Assembly (NCBI RefSeq): GCF_026162365.1
Contig: NZ_JAOANW010000005.1
Coordinates: 186,001-250,000 of the forward strand
Reading direction: 5' to 3'
Source: Nitratireductor luteus
GTDB lineage: Bacteria; Pseudomonadota; Alphaproteobacteria; Rhizobiales; Rhizobiaceae
DNA length: 64,000 nucleotides
The notes beneath the pieces were generated by a model, which did not search any database, was not told the origin of the DNA, and worked only from the letters and a program-made list of their open reading frames with translations. Both the position numbers and the translations under genes were made by a program. Positions within the stretch are counted from its first letter, which is position 1. Every line of letters begins with the position of its first letter. Shown piece by piece: positions 43,079-51,684 of the stretch.

Positions 43079-43960
43079 ATGGCTTCCAGCGCAAGGGTTC
43101 GCCGGCTGTCGTTCTGGTCCATCATCATCGGCGCTGGAATCCTGCTCCTCAAATTCGCGGCCTGGTGGATCACCGGGTCGGTCGCGCTGTTCTCGGACGC
43201 GATGGAATCCATAGTCAACGTGGTGGCGGCGGGCGTGGCCTGGTACGCGATCCGCGTTTCGCATATTCCCGCCGATGCCAACCACCCGTTCGGCCATCAC
43301 AAGGCCGAATATCTGTCGGCGGTTCTGGAAGGCGTGATGATCGCCGTGGCGGCGCTGCTCATCCTTCAGGAGGCGGTGATGGCGTTTTCCTTTCCGCAGC
43401 CGCTGCGCGAGCCGGGCATCGGGCTTGCCATCACTGCGCTTGCGGCCGTGGGCAACGGCGCATGGGCATTCGTTCTCGTGCGGGCCGGGCGCGCGGCGCG
43501 GTCGCCGGCGCTGGTCGCGGACGGCCGCCATTTGTGGACGGACGTGGTGACCTCGCTCGGCGTCATCGCCGGCCTGCTGCTGGCGCTCGCGACCGGCTGG
43601 CTCTGGCTCGACCCGCTGATGGCCGTGGTCGTTGCGTTCAACATCCTCTGGCACGGCTGGCACATGGTCAGCGCCTCGGTGCAGGGGCTGATGGACGTCT
43701 CCGTCGAGCCCGGCGACCTCGCCGAGATCGAGCGCACCATTCGCGAGAACTGCGACGGCGCGCTCGAATTCCACGACCTCAAGACCCGCGAAGCGGGACG
43801 GGCGCGCTTCATCGAATTCCATCTCGTCGTCCCAGCCGACATGACGGTGGAGCGGTCGCATCACATTTGCGACCGGATCGAGGATGCCTTGGAAGCCGCC
43901 GTCGCCGGGGCGCAGGTCACCATTCACGTGGAACCCGACCACAAGGCGAAGAACGGCTAG
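43079..43960 (+). CDS. Cation diffusion facilitator (CDF) efflux protein
   Basis: A 293-residue inner-membrane metal exporter, probably for Zn, Fe, Mn or Co by proton antiport. Membrane helix II has the signature SVALFSDAMESIVN, and HPFGHHKAEYLS follows. Helix V holds ADGRHLWTDV, whose His/Asp residues match the metal site (H-x3-D). The cytoplasmic tail from about residue 210 is the CDF C-terminal domain. The start is ATG 43079, or GTG 43059, since the ribosome site is weak. The metal cannot be read with certainty. Confidence 0.9.
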   Translation: MASSARVRRLSFWSIIIGAGILLLKFAAWWITGSVALFSDAMESIVNVVAAGVAWYAIRVSHIPADANHPFGHHKAEYLSAVLEGVMIAVAALLILQEAVMAFSFPQPLREPGIGLAITALAAVGNGAWAFVLVRAGRAARSPALVADGRHLWTDVVTSLGVIAGLLLALATGWLWLDPLMAVVVAFNILWHGWHMVSASVQGLMDVSVEPGDLAEIERTIRENCDGALEFHDLKTREAGRARFIEFHLVVPADMTVERSHHICDRIEDALEAAVAGAQVTIHVEPDHKAKNG

Positions 43961-44019
43961 GAATTCTTTGGAAGCAGACGGTTAGACTGTAAAGATCGCA
44001 TAGTGATTCAAGCGGACGG

Positions 44020-45141
44020 ATGGCGGCAGGTATGACGGAACCGATCGAACCGATCGCCATCGGACCGCTCACTGCCCGATCCTTGTCCTTTCAATGGCTC
44101 TGCCTGGTGGCGATCACGACGCTGTTGACGGCGGCCATGCTGGCGGTGGCGCTGCCAGCCGCATTGCTGATCGGGCCCATGCTGTCGGCGGTCCTCATCG
44201 GCGCGCTCGGCGCTGCCGTGCGGGTGCCGACGCTGGTATTCGCCTCGGCGCAGGCGATGGTGGGCCTGGTCGTGGGCAGCGCGCTGGAGCCGGCGGTGCT
44301 CGCCTCCTTCGCCGATATCTGGCCGGTGCTCCTGTTGACCGTATTGGCAACGGTGGGTGCGAGCAGCCTCCTCGGCTGGCTTGTCAGCCGCTGGAAGATA
44401 CTCCCCGGAACGACGGCCGTGTGGGGCTCGGCGCCAGGGGCGGCGACCGCCATGGTCCTGATGGCAGGCGCTTTCGGGGCGGATGCGCGGCTGGTGGCCT
44501 TCATGCAGTATCTGCGTGTCATCTTCGTCACCGTGGCGGCCGCGCTGATCGCCCGGCTGTGGGTCGACACGTCCGGCGTCGAGGTTCCGGAACCCGTCTG
44601 GTTCGGTCCGGTCGATCCGGCTTCGCTCGGCATCACGCTCGGGATCGGCCTTCTGGGCGCGCTGGCCGGCCGTCTCGTCCGGCTTCCCGCGCCCTATTTC
44701 GTCGGCGCGTTCGTTGCCGCTGCGCTCGCCCATAACGGGTTCGGCGTGCCTGTCGATCTGCCGCCCTGGCTCGTGGGGGCGAGCTATGTGGCGGTCGGCT
44801 GGACCATCGGCCTCAAATTCGACCGCGCCCTGCTGGCCACCGCCTTCAAGGCGCTGCCCCAGGTGGTGCTTTCCATATTGGCGCTGATGGCCTTTTGCGG
44901 CGGGCTTGCGTGGTTCCTCCACTGGGAATGGGGCATCGACCCGCTCACGGCCTATCTGGCCACCAGCCCCGGCGGGATGGATTCCGTCGCCATCATCGCC
45001 GCTGCCTCGCAGAACGTGAACATCTCCTTCATTATGGCCTTGCAGATGGCCCGCTTCCTGTTCGTGCTCCTCCTGGGCCCGCCGATCAGCCGCCTCGTGG
45101 CGCGGTGGGCCGGCGGAAGGCAGGCTACAGGAAGTTTTTGA
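44020..45141 (+). CDS. AbrB-family membrane protein (putative transporter)
   Basis: A protein of about 373 residues with roughly ten membrane helices built as two repeats. Both repeats carry a re-entrant Gly/Pro/Met motif: WGSAPGAATAMVLMAGAFG in the first and ATSPGGMDSVAIIAAAS in the second. This is the Gly-rich pattern of the membrane AbrB duplication domain. Members have been linked to efflux or small-metabolite transport, but no substrate is proven. ATGs at 44020 and 44032 are both possible starts. The 3' end overlaps the convergent GFA gene by 17 bp. Confidence 0.85.
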   Translation: MAAGMTEPIEPIAIGPLTARSLSFQWLCLVAITTLLTAAMLAVALPAALLIGPMLSAVLIGALGAAVRVPTLVFASAQAMVGLVVGSALEPAVLASFADIWPVLLLTVLATVGASSLLGWLVSRWKILPGTTAVWGSAPGAATAMVLMAGAFGADARLVAFMQYLRVIFVTVAAALIARLWVDTSGVEVPEPVWFGPVDPASLGITLGIGLLGALAGRLVRLPAPYFVGAFVAAALAHNGFGVPVDLPPWLVGASYVAVGWTIGLKFDRALLATAFKALPQVVLSILALMAFCGGLAWFLHWEWGIDPLTAYLATSPGGMDSVAIIAAASQNVNISFIMALQMARFLFVLLLGPPISRLVARWAGGRQATGSF

Positions 45142-45526
45142 CGGCGGGTTCGGCTTCCCAGCGGTTGTTGCGGCCGTCCTCGTATTGGACAGGCGCGGCG
45201 GCAAGCTCCTCGTCGCTGGCATCGTCGAGACAAGCGACATTCACCGCCACGAACCGGCCGATCGGCTCCACATCACCGCGTCCAAACGGCTTGATGCCGC
45301 AGTTCCGGCAGAACAGATGGCGGATCGAATGGCTTGCGAAAGTGTACTCCGTCAGCTCGTCCGCTCCCTCGATCAGCTCAAAGCTCTCGGCGGGAATGAC
45401 CGCTTTCCAGAAGCGCCCCTTTCGGCAAATCGAGCAGTTGCAGCGGCTCGTTCCTGCACTCAGATCCAGTTCGGCCTTGAACCGCACGCCGCCGCAATGG
45501 CAGCTTCCGTGGTAGGTTTTCGTCAT
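45125..45526 (-). CDS. GFA-family (glutathione-dependent formaldehyde-activating type) zinc protein
   Basis: A 133-residue zinc-binding beta-fold protein. The metal cysteines are visible in CHCGGV, CNCSICRKG and CRNCGIKP. The family is named after the enzyme that speeds addition of formaldehyde to glutathione, but most members have unknown function. ATG 45526 begins TKTYHGSCHCGG. It is the last gene of a minus-strand accessory block and converges with AbrB. Confidence 0.88.
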   Translation of the reverse strand: MTKTYHGSCHCGGVRFKAELDLSAGTSRCNCSICRKGRFWKAVIPAESFELIEGADELTEYTFASHSIRHLFCRNCGIKPFGRGDVEPIGRFVAVNVACLDDASDEELAAAPVQYEDGRNNRWEAEPAVKNFL

Positions 45527-45555
45527 GTCTGCGCTCCTTGCGTCCGTTCCTGCAT

Positions 45556-45966
45556 TCACGTCCTTTTCTGCATCTCCTCGAAACCGGCTGCCGCCTTCTT
45601 CACGTCCTCCGAATAATCCTCCATCTCCTGTATCCGGCGGATCTCGATGGTCTCGTTGGGAGAGCCCGGACAGCGCTTCGCCCATTCCACCGCCTCTTCC
45701 AGCGATCCGACCTCGATAATCCAGTAGCCGCCGACAACCTCCTTGGTTTCCGCGAAGGGACCGTCGGTGACGACGGGCTTGCCTGTGGCGAAGGAAACGC
45801 GCGCACCGGTGGACGGCGGGTGCAGCCCATTGAGATCGCGCAGGATGCCGGCCTCCTGGAGGGCCTTGTTGTATTCCATCATCGCCTCGACTGCCTTCGG
45901 GTCGAGATCCAACTCCGGGCCGGCCTTCTCGTAGCCAGCGGGTATCATCAGCATCATGAAGCGCAT
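45556..45966 (-). CDS. YCII-domain protein (DGPF-domain type)
   Basis: A 136-residue small alpha-beta protein of the YCII family. It has MRFMMLMIPAGYEKAGPE at the N-terminus and VTDGPFAETKEVVGGYWIIE in the middle, and the DGPF motif is typical of this subfamily. Such proteins often sit beside ECF sigma factors and SRPBCC proteins, though no sigma factor gene is seen here. AGGAG precedes ATG 45966. The biochemical function is unknown. Confidence 0.87.
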   Translation of the reverse strand: MRFMMLMIPAGYEKAGPELDLDPKAVEAMMEYNKALQEAGILRDLNGLHPPSTGARVSFATGKPVVTDGPFAETKEVVGGYWIIEVGSLEEAVEWAKRCPGSPNETIEIRRIQEMEDYSEDVKKAAAGFEEMQKRT

Positions 45967-46081
45967 CGTGTTTCTCCTAGTGTCTCTATGGTGTTGTTGG
46001 CCGACCCTGGGGCTTTTCCGGGGACGAGGAAAGGGGCGCCATCCGGCAGCGCCCCAATGGATTTTAGAAGATCGGCCGCCA

Positions 46082-47386
46082 TCAACCGATCGCCTCGTAG
46101 GCATGGGTCCAGAAATCCAGGAAGGTTTCAGGCGGTTGCGGCGAGGTCATCATGCGCTGGCTGAAGAATATCCCGATGAGGCCGTTCTCCGGGTCCGTAT
46201 AGGCGGAGGTGCCGTAGCCGCCATCCCAGCCGAACCGGCCGGGGACGAGCCATGGCGCGATCCTTTCCACGGCCACGGACATTCCAAGGCCCCAGCCAGC
46301 GCCGCCTTGCGCCATGAAGGGCTCGGCATGCGGGCCGGCCTTCTGCTGCGGGGTAAGCTGGTCGCGGGTCATCTCGGCTACGGTCTCGGCCTTCAGGAAC
46401 CGGGTGCCGCCGAATTCTCCCCCGTTCAGCATCATGCGGCAGAACGCAAGATAGTCGTCCACCGTCGTGACAAGGCCGCCAGCGCCGGAATCGAGCGGGG
46501 GCTGGCTCGTGAAATCGACGCCTTCATCCGGGCCGAACACTTTCAGCGTCCCGTCATTGGCCGCGAAGTCGGGTCCGTATTGGGGCGGCAGCCTGTCGCG
46601 CTTTTCGGGCGGAACGTCAAAGCCGGTATCCTTCATTCCAAGCGGATCGAAGAGCCGTTCCCGCATCACATCGCCGAGCCGCTTGCCGGTCGCGCGCTCG
46701 ATGAGGATGCCGGCCACGTCCAGCCCGTTATTGTAGAGGAACATCTCGCCCGGCTGCGCCGCCAGCGGCATCGAGCCGAGTTTTGCCATATATTCGTCCG
46801 ACGACATCTTGGGCAGCGCCCAGCCCGGCGCGATGCCCGCCTCCCGCATGGCGGCCTGTATCGGGTACTGTTCGGGAAACACCATTATCGCGCCGAGGCC
46901 GAAGGTCATCGTCAGCAGATGGCGCAGCGTGACCGGGCGGTCCGCCGGCACCGTGTCGTCGAGCGGAGCGTCGATGCTCGTCAGCACGCGCCGGTCGGAC
47001 AGTTCGGGCAGGAGATCGTCGACCGGGGCATCGAGCGCCAGCCGCCCTTCCTCCACCAGCATCATGGCGAGCGCCGCCGTCACCGGCTTGGTGATCGAGG
47101 CGACGCGGAATATCGTGTCCCGTGCCATGGGCTTGCCTCCCCCAAGCTCGAAAGTGCCGGCGGTGCCCGTCTCCGTCCGCCCCTTCCGGTGGAGAAGCCA
47201 GACGGCGCCGGGCAAGTAGCCGTCGGCCACGTGGGCCCGCATCGTCTTGCCGATGGCTTCATTCGCCGCCGTGATGCCGGCTTCGTTCGCGTGTGCCGTT
47301 GGTATCTTCCCCTGGCCGGTGACCCCCAGGGTTAAAAGGGCAGCGCCGGATTGCAGCAGCCTGCGCCTCGTCATGTAATCGGGCAT
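46082..47386 (-). CDS. Exported serine hydrolase of the class C beta-lactamase/esterase family
   Basis: A 434-residue serine hydrolase. The N-terminus (TRRRLLQSGAALLTLGVTG) is a twin-arginine-like signal, so it is probably exported folded. The nucleophile motif is SITK (Ser97-Lys100), and the second motif is YNN in FLYNNGLDV. GYGTSAYTDPENGLIGIFFSQ lies near the end. The family includes EstB-type esterases and D-aminopeptidases as well as beta-lactamases; resistance should not be assumed. ATG 47386 follows GGAG. Confidence 0.87.
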   Translation of the reverse strand: MPDYMTRRRLLQSGAALLTLGVTGQGKIPTAHANEAGITAANEAIGKTMRAHVADGYLPGAVWLLHRKGRTETGTAGTFELGGGKPMARDTIFRVASITKPVTAALAMMLVEEGRLALDAPVDDLLPELSDRRVLTSIDAPLDDTVPADRPVTLRHLLTMTFGLGAIMVFPEQYPIQAAMREAGIAPGWALPKMSSDEYMAKLGSMPLAAQPGEMFLYNNGLDVAGILIERATGKRLGDVMRERLFDPLGMKDTGFDVPPEKRDRLPPQYGPDFAANDGTLKVFGPDEGVDFTSQPPLDSGAGGLVTTVDDYLAFCRMMLNGGEFGGTRFLKAETVAEMTRDQLTPQQKAGPHAEPFMAQGGAGWGLGMSVAVERIAPWLVPGRFGWDGGYGTSAYTDPENGLIGIFFSQRMMTSPQPPETFLDFWTHAYEAIG

Positions 47387-47434
47387 GATCGCTTCTCCGC
47401 CTTTTTTGCGCATTGGTACGGGCATAGCTCGCGC

Positions 47435-48181
47435 TCAGTCCTCGAAACTGGGCACGGCCCGACGGGCGCTTTCGGCGCGCCCCTTCGGCTCTTCCCAGTC
47501 CTCCTGACGGCCGAGCGGCGTAAGATCGAGCCAGTAGTAGGAGCCGCCCGTCATCTCGGCGCCGCGGCCAAAGGTCGAATAGCTGTGGAACACGTCGTCG
47601 CCGACGCGCAGGAAAACGCTGGTGCCGGGCTGTTCCAGCGGGCGCTCGCCCTGGAAATAATATCCGGTGCCGGCTTCCTCGTGCTCCTTGAGCGTGCGGT
47701 AGTTGTAGACCGGAGCAGTCCGGCGTTCGTCGATGGTCACGCCGAAATCATAGTTGAAGTCGCTGCGATAGGAGGAATACCAGGGAAAGCGCCAACCGCG
47801 CTCCGCCTTGTAGCGCTCGATCTTCTCGACCGGCGCCCGCGATATGCAGGCAAAGGAGGTGTCGCGGCTGTTGAGATGGCGTATCAGCCCATCCGATATC
47901 TCGTCGGCACCGGCGGTGCAACTCGAGCAGCCCTTTTCCCAACGCGGATCGAACATGAAATGGCCGACGATGAGTTGCCGGCGGCCTCCGAAGAGGTCGA
48001 TCAGCCTCTTCCTGCCATCCGATCCTTCGAAGACGTAGTTCTTGCCGATCTTCACCATCGGCAGAAGACGGCGCTCCGCGTTCAGTGCGTCGCGCGCCCG
48101 CGTCATTTCCTTTTCCTTGGCCAGCAGCGCCTTGCGGGCGTCCAGCCATTCTTCACGCGAAACGACTTGCGGCAGGCTCAT
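47435..48181 (-). CDS. DUF899 thioredoxin-fold protein
   Basis: A 248-residue protein of the DUF899 family. A thioredoxin-like CSSC (residues 85-88) follows GHFMFDPRWEKG. Other landmarks are RLIDLFGGRRQLIVGHFMF and WYSSYRSDFNYDFGV. It is thought to be redox-active, but substrates are unknown. GGAGG precedes ATG 48181, where the conserved MSLPQVVSREEWLDAR begins; the longer frame from 48382 runs through the neighbouring gene. Confidence 0.88.
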   Translation of the reverse strand: MSLPQVVSREEWLDARKALLAKEKEMTRARDALNAERRLLPMVKIGKNYVFEGSDGRKRLIDLFGGRRQLIVGHFMFDPRWEKGCSSCTAGADEISDGLIRHLNSRDTSFACISRAPVEKIERYKAERGWRFPWYSSYRSDFNYDFGVTIDERRTAPVYNYRTLKEHEEAGTGYYFQGERPLEQPGTSVFLRVGDDVFHSYSTFGRGAEMTGGSYYWLDLTPLGRQEDWEEPKGRAESARRAVPSFED

Positions 48182-48218
48182 GGTGCGGTCCTCCATGGTA
48201 AGGTCAAGTGCCGGCCTC

Positions 48219-48581
48219 TCAGGAAGGTTGGAAAACGCCGTCGATGTAAGCTGCGCCGAAATAGACACTGATGGCGCGGATGCGGTCGCCCGTGAAATCG
48301 AGCGTCTCGACATTGCGAAATTCCTTCCCTTCCGGAGTAAGGCACCTGTACAAGACGAATACGCGGTCCCCATTCTCGACAACTTCTTCCGGAGAAATTT
48401 CGGCCATGCGCTGGCCGGCCGGCCAGCAGCGCTCGAAGAAGGCCTCTCTGTCTATGGCGTCGTCGTAGGGGCTGGTGAAAGTGAAGTCCGCCGTCAGCAT
48501 ATCCCCGACGAGCTTGCGGTCCTTCGTCTTGTAGGCGCCGAAATAGGCGCGGGCGATCTCAGGTTTGCTTTGTGCGGGCAT
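48219..48581 (-). CDS. SnoaL-like nuclear-transport-factor-2-fold protein (copy 1)
   Basis: A 120-residue NTF2/SnoaL-fold protein (ARAYFGAYKTKDRKLVGDML, then FTFTSPYDDAID and FFERCWPAGQ). It shares the pattern FTSP-D-ID-FFERCWP and a C-terminal VYFG with the protein at 50537-50926, so the two are paralogues. These folds bind small hydrophobic ligands or act as minor isomerases. The catalytic function is unknown. Confidence 0.82.
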   Translation of the reverse strand: MPAQSKPEIARAYFGAYKTKDRKLVGDMLTADFTFTSPYDDAIDREAFFERCWPAGQRMAEISPEEVVENGDRVFVLYRCLTPEGKEFRNVETLDFTGDRIRAISVYFGAAYIDGVFQPS

Positions 48582-48719
48582 GTTGAAATCTCCTCTTCCC
48601 TTTCCATACGAGGTCAGCTCCGCCTCGAAAGGACGATGCGGGTCGCTTTTCCGGACGGAACACATTGGGCGACCCGCCCACCGGTGGCGAGTTTCATCGG
48701 ATAGACGGTCCGTCGCCTC

Positions 48720-49070
48720 CTACAGTTCCACGAACGCTTCGAACCCGCCGACGATCATGCGCTTGCCGTCGAACGGCATGTTCTCGACTCCCTTGAGCCT
48801 GGGGTCGGCCATGACCTTGGCATTGATCGCATCGCGCTGCTCGCGCGATTGGTAGACGATCCAGGCAAAGACCACCGTCTCGTCCTCCTTGGCCTGAACA
48901 GACCGTGGAAAGGAAGTCACTTCCCCGTACGGAATATCGTCTCCGATGCACTCGACAATGGCGAGTGCGCCGTGGTCCTTCCAGATCTCGCCGGCCTTTC
49001 GGGCCATCTCCTTGTAGGCTTCGATGTTCTGCTTCGGCATGGGAAGAATGAAACCGTCGACATAGGGCAT
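48720..49070 (-). CDS. DUF1428 family protein
   Basis: A 116-residue ferredoxin-like alpha-beta-barrel protein. It starts MPYVDGFILPMPKQNIEAY and ends NMPFDGKRMIVGGFEAFVEL, both typical of DUF1428. Members occur in antibiotic or stress-associated gene groups, and no reaction is assigned. It lies within the same minus-strand block between two SnoaL-like genes. Confidence 0.9.
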   Translation of the reverse strand: MPYVDGFILPMPKQNIEAYKEMARKAGEIWKDHGALAIVECIGDDIPYGEVTSFPRSVQAKEDETVVFAWIVYQSREQRDAINAKVMADPRLKGVENMPFDGKRMIVGGFEAFVEL

Positions 49071-49114
49071 TATCAGTCTCCTCTCGTTGTGTTTCCTGTC
49101 GCGAGAACAGTGGG

Positions 49115-49666
49115 CTACCCGCCCACTGCATAGGTCAGCACCACCCCACCGGTCTTGAGCGGGCGCGAGCTTTCAAGGCGCATCTTGATCTGCCCGCCCA
49201 GCGGCTTGAACAGCGGATTGCCGCCGCCCAGCACCACCGGCGCGAGGCAGAGCCGGTATTCGTCCACCAGCCCCGCCTTGAGCAGGGAGGCGAGCAGGTC
49301 GGCGCTGCCCATCACAAAGACGTCCTTGCCGTCCTCCGCCTTCAGCGCCCTGACCGCATCAACAGCGTCGCCCTTCAGAAGCCGGGTGTTGTTCCATGTC
49401 GCCTCGTCGAGGGTGCGGGATGCCACCGCCTTGTCGATCGAATTCATCATGTCGGCAATGTCCCCGGTCGCCTTGGTCCAGTGGGCAGCCATGCCCTCAT
49501 AGGTACGCCGCCCGAACAAAAGCGTGCCGATCTCCTTGCCCTGTTCGAGCGAGAATGCCTGCAACTCGTCGCCCCAGACCGTCTCGTGGAAGCCGAGATC
49601 CCACGGGCTCTTGCCCTCGAAATAGCCGTCGAGCGCCATCAAATTCCAAACCACCAATCGTCTCAT
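49115..49666 (-). CDS. Dihydrofolate-reductase-like / RibD C-terminal domain protein
   Basis: A 183-residue protein of the DHFR-like RibD C-terminal family. It has LVVWNLMALDGYFEGKSPWDL, LLFGRRTYEGMAAHW and VFVMGSADLLASLLKAGLVDEY. These proteins bind NADPH and are not true folate reductases; the substrate is unknown. It is in the accessory block, 25 bp after the alpha/beta hydrolase. Confidence 0.88.
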   Translation of the reverse strand: MRRLVVWNLMALDGYFEGKSPWDLGFHETVWGDELQAFSLEQGKEIGTLLFGRRTYEGMAAHWTKATGDIADMMNSIDKAVASRTLDEATWNNTRLLKGDAVDAVRALKAEDGKDVFVMGSADLLASLLKAGLVDEYRLCLAPVVLGGGNPLFKPLGGQIKMRLESSRPLKTGGVVLTYAVGG

Positions 49667-49691
49667 CGTTCGTCTCCTTCTTTCCTCTGGT

Positions 49692-50540
49692 TCAGTTGGT
49701 ATTGCCTGTGTGTTCGGTGATCGCCGAGATGATCCGGTCCCAATCGCCGGGATGCAGTTCGTGGCCGCCGCCTTCCAGTTTTACAAGACGGGCGCCGGCG
49801 ACCGCCTGCGCGAGTGCCGCGCCGTGATCGACGGGAAAGATTGGATCGGCGGTGCCGTGAATGGCGAGAAGCGGCACTTTCATCTCGGGCAGCCGACCTT
49901 GCCATGCCTGGCCGACATCGAAGAGAATGCTGTGATTGGTGGCGCTCAGATAACCGCCCGAGCGGTCGAAATCCCGCTCGATGAAGGTTCTGGTCCCGGC
50001 CTCGTCGAATGGATGTGCCGTGCCCGCGATCAGGCGCGCATCTTCCACCGTGTAGCGAACCGCCTGTGCCCGTTCCGACCAGTCCACGTCCACTTGCATG
50101 TGTTCCAGCCAGGCCTCGCCACTCGCGGGGAGGTGGGATGTGTCCAACCCAAGCGGCGAAGTGCTGATCGCCGTCAGCGAAAGCACGCGTTCCGGATTCT
50201 TCAGTGCGGCACCCTGGCCGACCATGCCGCCAAGGGAAAAGCCGACGATATGGGCGCCGGAAATCCCGTAGCCGTCGAGCACGCGGAAGATGTCATCAAC
50301 TGCATCGTCGAAGGCGTATCCCGGCTGACCGACCGGATATTTCGTCGAAAGACCGCTATCGCGCTGATCGTAGCGGATGACAAACCGGCCGTGTTCTGCG
50401 AGCCGGCGGCAAAACTCCTCGGGCCACCAAAGCATCGAGGCCATCCCGCCCATAATGAGCAGGACCGGCGGATGGGCCTGATTGCCGAAGGCCTCGGTGG
50501 CAAGCTCGATACCGTCCGTGCGGATCGTTCGAAGGCTCAT
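49692..50540 (-). CDS. Alpha/beta hydrolase
   Basis: A 282-residue hydrolase with oxyanion-site PVLLIMGGMASML, nucleophile elbow GFSLGG, acid in GTADPIFP and His in GGGHELHP. It resembles small esterases and haloperoxidase-like hydrolases. The ATG overlaps the stop of the upstream SnoaL-like gene (ATGA), so the two are coupled. The natural substrate is not inferable. Confidence 0.88.
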   Translation of the reverse strand: MSLRTIRTDGIELATEAFGNQAHPPVLLIMGGMASMLWWPEEFCRRLAEHGRFVIRYDQRDSGLSTKYPVGQPGYAFDDAVDDIFRVLDGYGISGAHIVGFSLGGMVGQGAALKNPERVLSLTAISTSPLGLDTSHLPASGEAWLEHMQVDVDWSERAQAVRYTVEDARLIAGTAHPFDEAGTRTFIERDFDRSGGYLSATNHSILFDVGQAWQGRLPEMKVPLLAIHGTADPIFPVDHGAALAQAVAGARLVKLEGGGHELHPGDWDRIISAITEHTGNTN

Positions 50541-50926
50541 GAGTTCTCTCCCCGCCCCGCCTGGTCGATGAAGCCGCCGGCCGGCGCTTCATGCGGGACG
50601 TTCCAGCCGAAATAGACCTCCGCCTCGACAATCTTGCCGTCTCGCACGGTCAGGACTTCCGTGTTGCGGAAGCGCCTGCCCGGTGTTGCCGTTCCTTCAT
50701 AGGTAACGAACACCTCGTCTCCTTCCTGCACGAGGCGGATGAAGCGGAAGTCTGAGATCGTCTCGCTGCCCGGCCAGCAGCGCTCGAAATAGGTCCGCCG
50801 GTCGATGCGGTTGTCGAGCGGGCTCGTGAAATGGAAATCATCTGCGATCACCGCCTCGATGGCGGCGCGATTCTTGTCGACGTAAGCCAGATAGCTCCTG
50901 CGGGCGATGTCCGTAAGCTCGTTCAT
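50537..50926 (-). CDS. SnoaL-like NTF2-fold protein (copy 2)
   Basis: A 129-residue protein, paralogous to the one at 48219-48581 (shared FTSPLDNRIDR, YFERCWPGSE, FRNTEVL and VYFGW). A strong AGGAGG ribosome site precedes ATG 50926. It is the first gene of the accessory block and diverges from the HxlR regulator across a gap with direct repeats. It probably responds to that regulator. Confidence 0.85.
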   Translation of the reverse strand: MNELTDIARRSYLAYVDKNRAAIEAVIADDFHFTSPLDNRIDRRTYFERCWPGSETISDFRFIRLVQEGDEVFVTYEGTATPGRRFRNTEVLTVRDGKIVEAEVYFGWNVPHEAPAGGFIDQAGRGENS

Positions 50927-50963
50927 GGCATCCTCCTTGACTTCATCCAGTTCTGATTGCATC

Positions 50964-51011
50964 TTGCAACTGGTTGTAGGTTACCAAACTGATCCTATAT
51001 TGCAACCGGTT
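50964..51011. promoter_or_regulatory. Direct-repeat operator in the HxlR divergent promoter
   Basis: TTGCAACTGGTT (50964-50975) and TTGCAACCGGTT (51000-51011) are near-identical direct repeats with 36 bp between starts. They lie between the divergent SnoaL-like gene and the HxlR regulator. They may be binding sites for the HxlR protein and may overlap the promoters of both directions. Confidence 0.55.
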
Positions 51012-51028
51012 TTTTGGAGACTGCGAAA

Positions 51029-51562
51029 TTGGCTGCTGACAAAGAAAATTCCGCCCACCGCTCAGGGTGCCCCATCAACCTCACGCTGGAGGTGCTGGGG
51101 GACAAGTGGTCCCTCATCATCGTGCGCGACATGATGTTCGGGAACCGCAGGCACTTCCGCGAGCTCTTGTCCCAGAACGAGGAAGGGATCGCTTCGAATA
51201 TCCTGGCCGATCGGCTGCGCCGGCTGATGGCGGAAGGCGTCATCTCCAAGGAGGACGACCCGAGCCATAAGCAGAAGGCGATCTACAGCCTGACCGAAAA
51301 AGGCATAGAGCTTCTGCCGGTCTTCGCCATGATCGGCGCTTGGGGGCGCAAATGGCTGCCGGCGAGCGAGGCGCTGTCGGTCCGTGCCCGGCTTCTGGAG
51401 GAGGGCGGGCCGGCGCTTTGGGACGAGTTCATGGAGGAATTGCGGGTCGAGCATCTCGGTGCGCCGCCACACGCAGGGCGGCCCGGTCCCGGTGTCCGCG
51501 CTCGCCTGCAAGCCGCCTTCGAGGCGGTGGCCGGTGGCGAAGAGAATGCGCCGGCCACCTGA
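51029..51562 (+). CDS. HxlR-family transcriptional regulator
   Basis: A 177-residue winged-helix regulator. It has CPINLTLEVLGDKWSLIIVR at the N-terminus, HFRELLSQNEEGIASNILADR as recognition helix, and YSLTEKGIELLPVF as wing, all typical of HxlR. The start is probably TTG 51029, with GGAG nine bases upstream; TTG 51014 is an alternative. HxlR proteins respond to aldehydes, quinones or disulfide stress, some through the conserved Cys near the N-terminus. It diverges from the SnoaL-like/hydrolase genes and probably controls them. Confidence 0.88.
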   Translation: MAADKENSAHRSGCPINLTLEVLGDKWSLIIVRDMMFGNRRHFRELLSQNEEGIASNILADRLRRLMAEGVISKEDDPSHKQKAIYSLTEKGIELLPVFAMIGAWGRKWLPASEALSVRARLLEEGGPALWDEFMEELRVEHLGAPPHAGRPGPGVRARLQAAFEAVAGGEENAPAT

Positions 51563-51684
51563 GCGGCGGCCGGCATGAGGCTCTTTAATAGAATCAATAC
51601 ATGGTGTTGGGCGGCCATGCTGGCGCGATGAATCATGTCGTTGACAAACCGATTCAATCCGCCGCGCGACGGCAGCCGACCTGC

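Noticed and set aside
45956-47335. A 459-codon plus-strand frame
   Set aside because: Antisense to the serine hydrolase gene; composition typical of a shadow frame.
46082-47386. An antibiotic-resistance beta-lactamase
   Set aside because: SITK and YNN place it in the wider class C/esterase family; such proteins are common housekeeping hydrolases and nothing here supports drug resistance.
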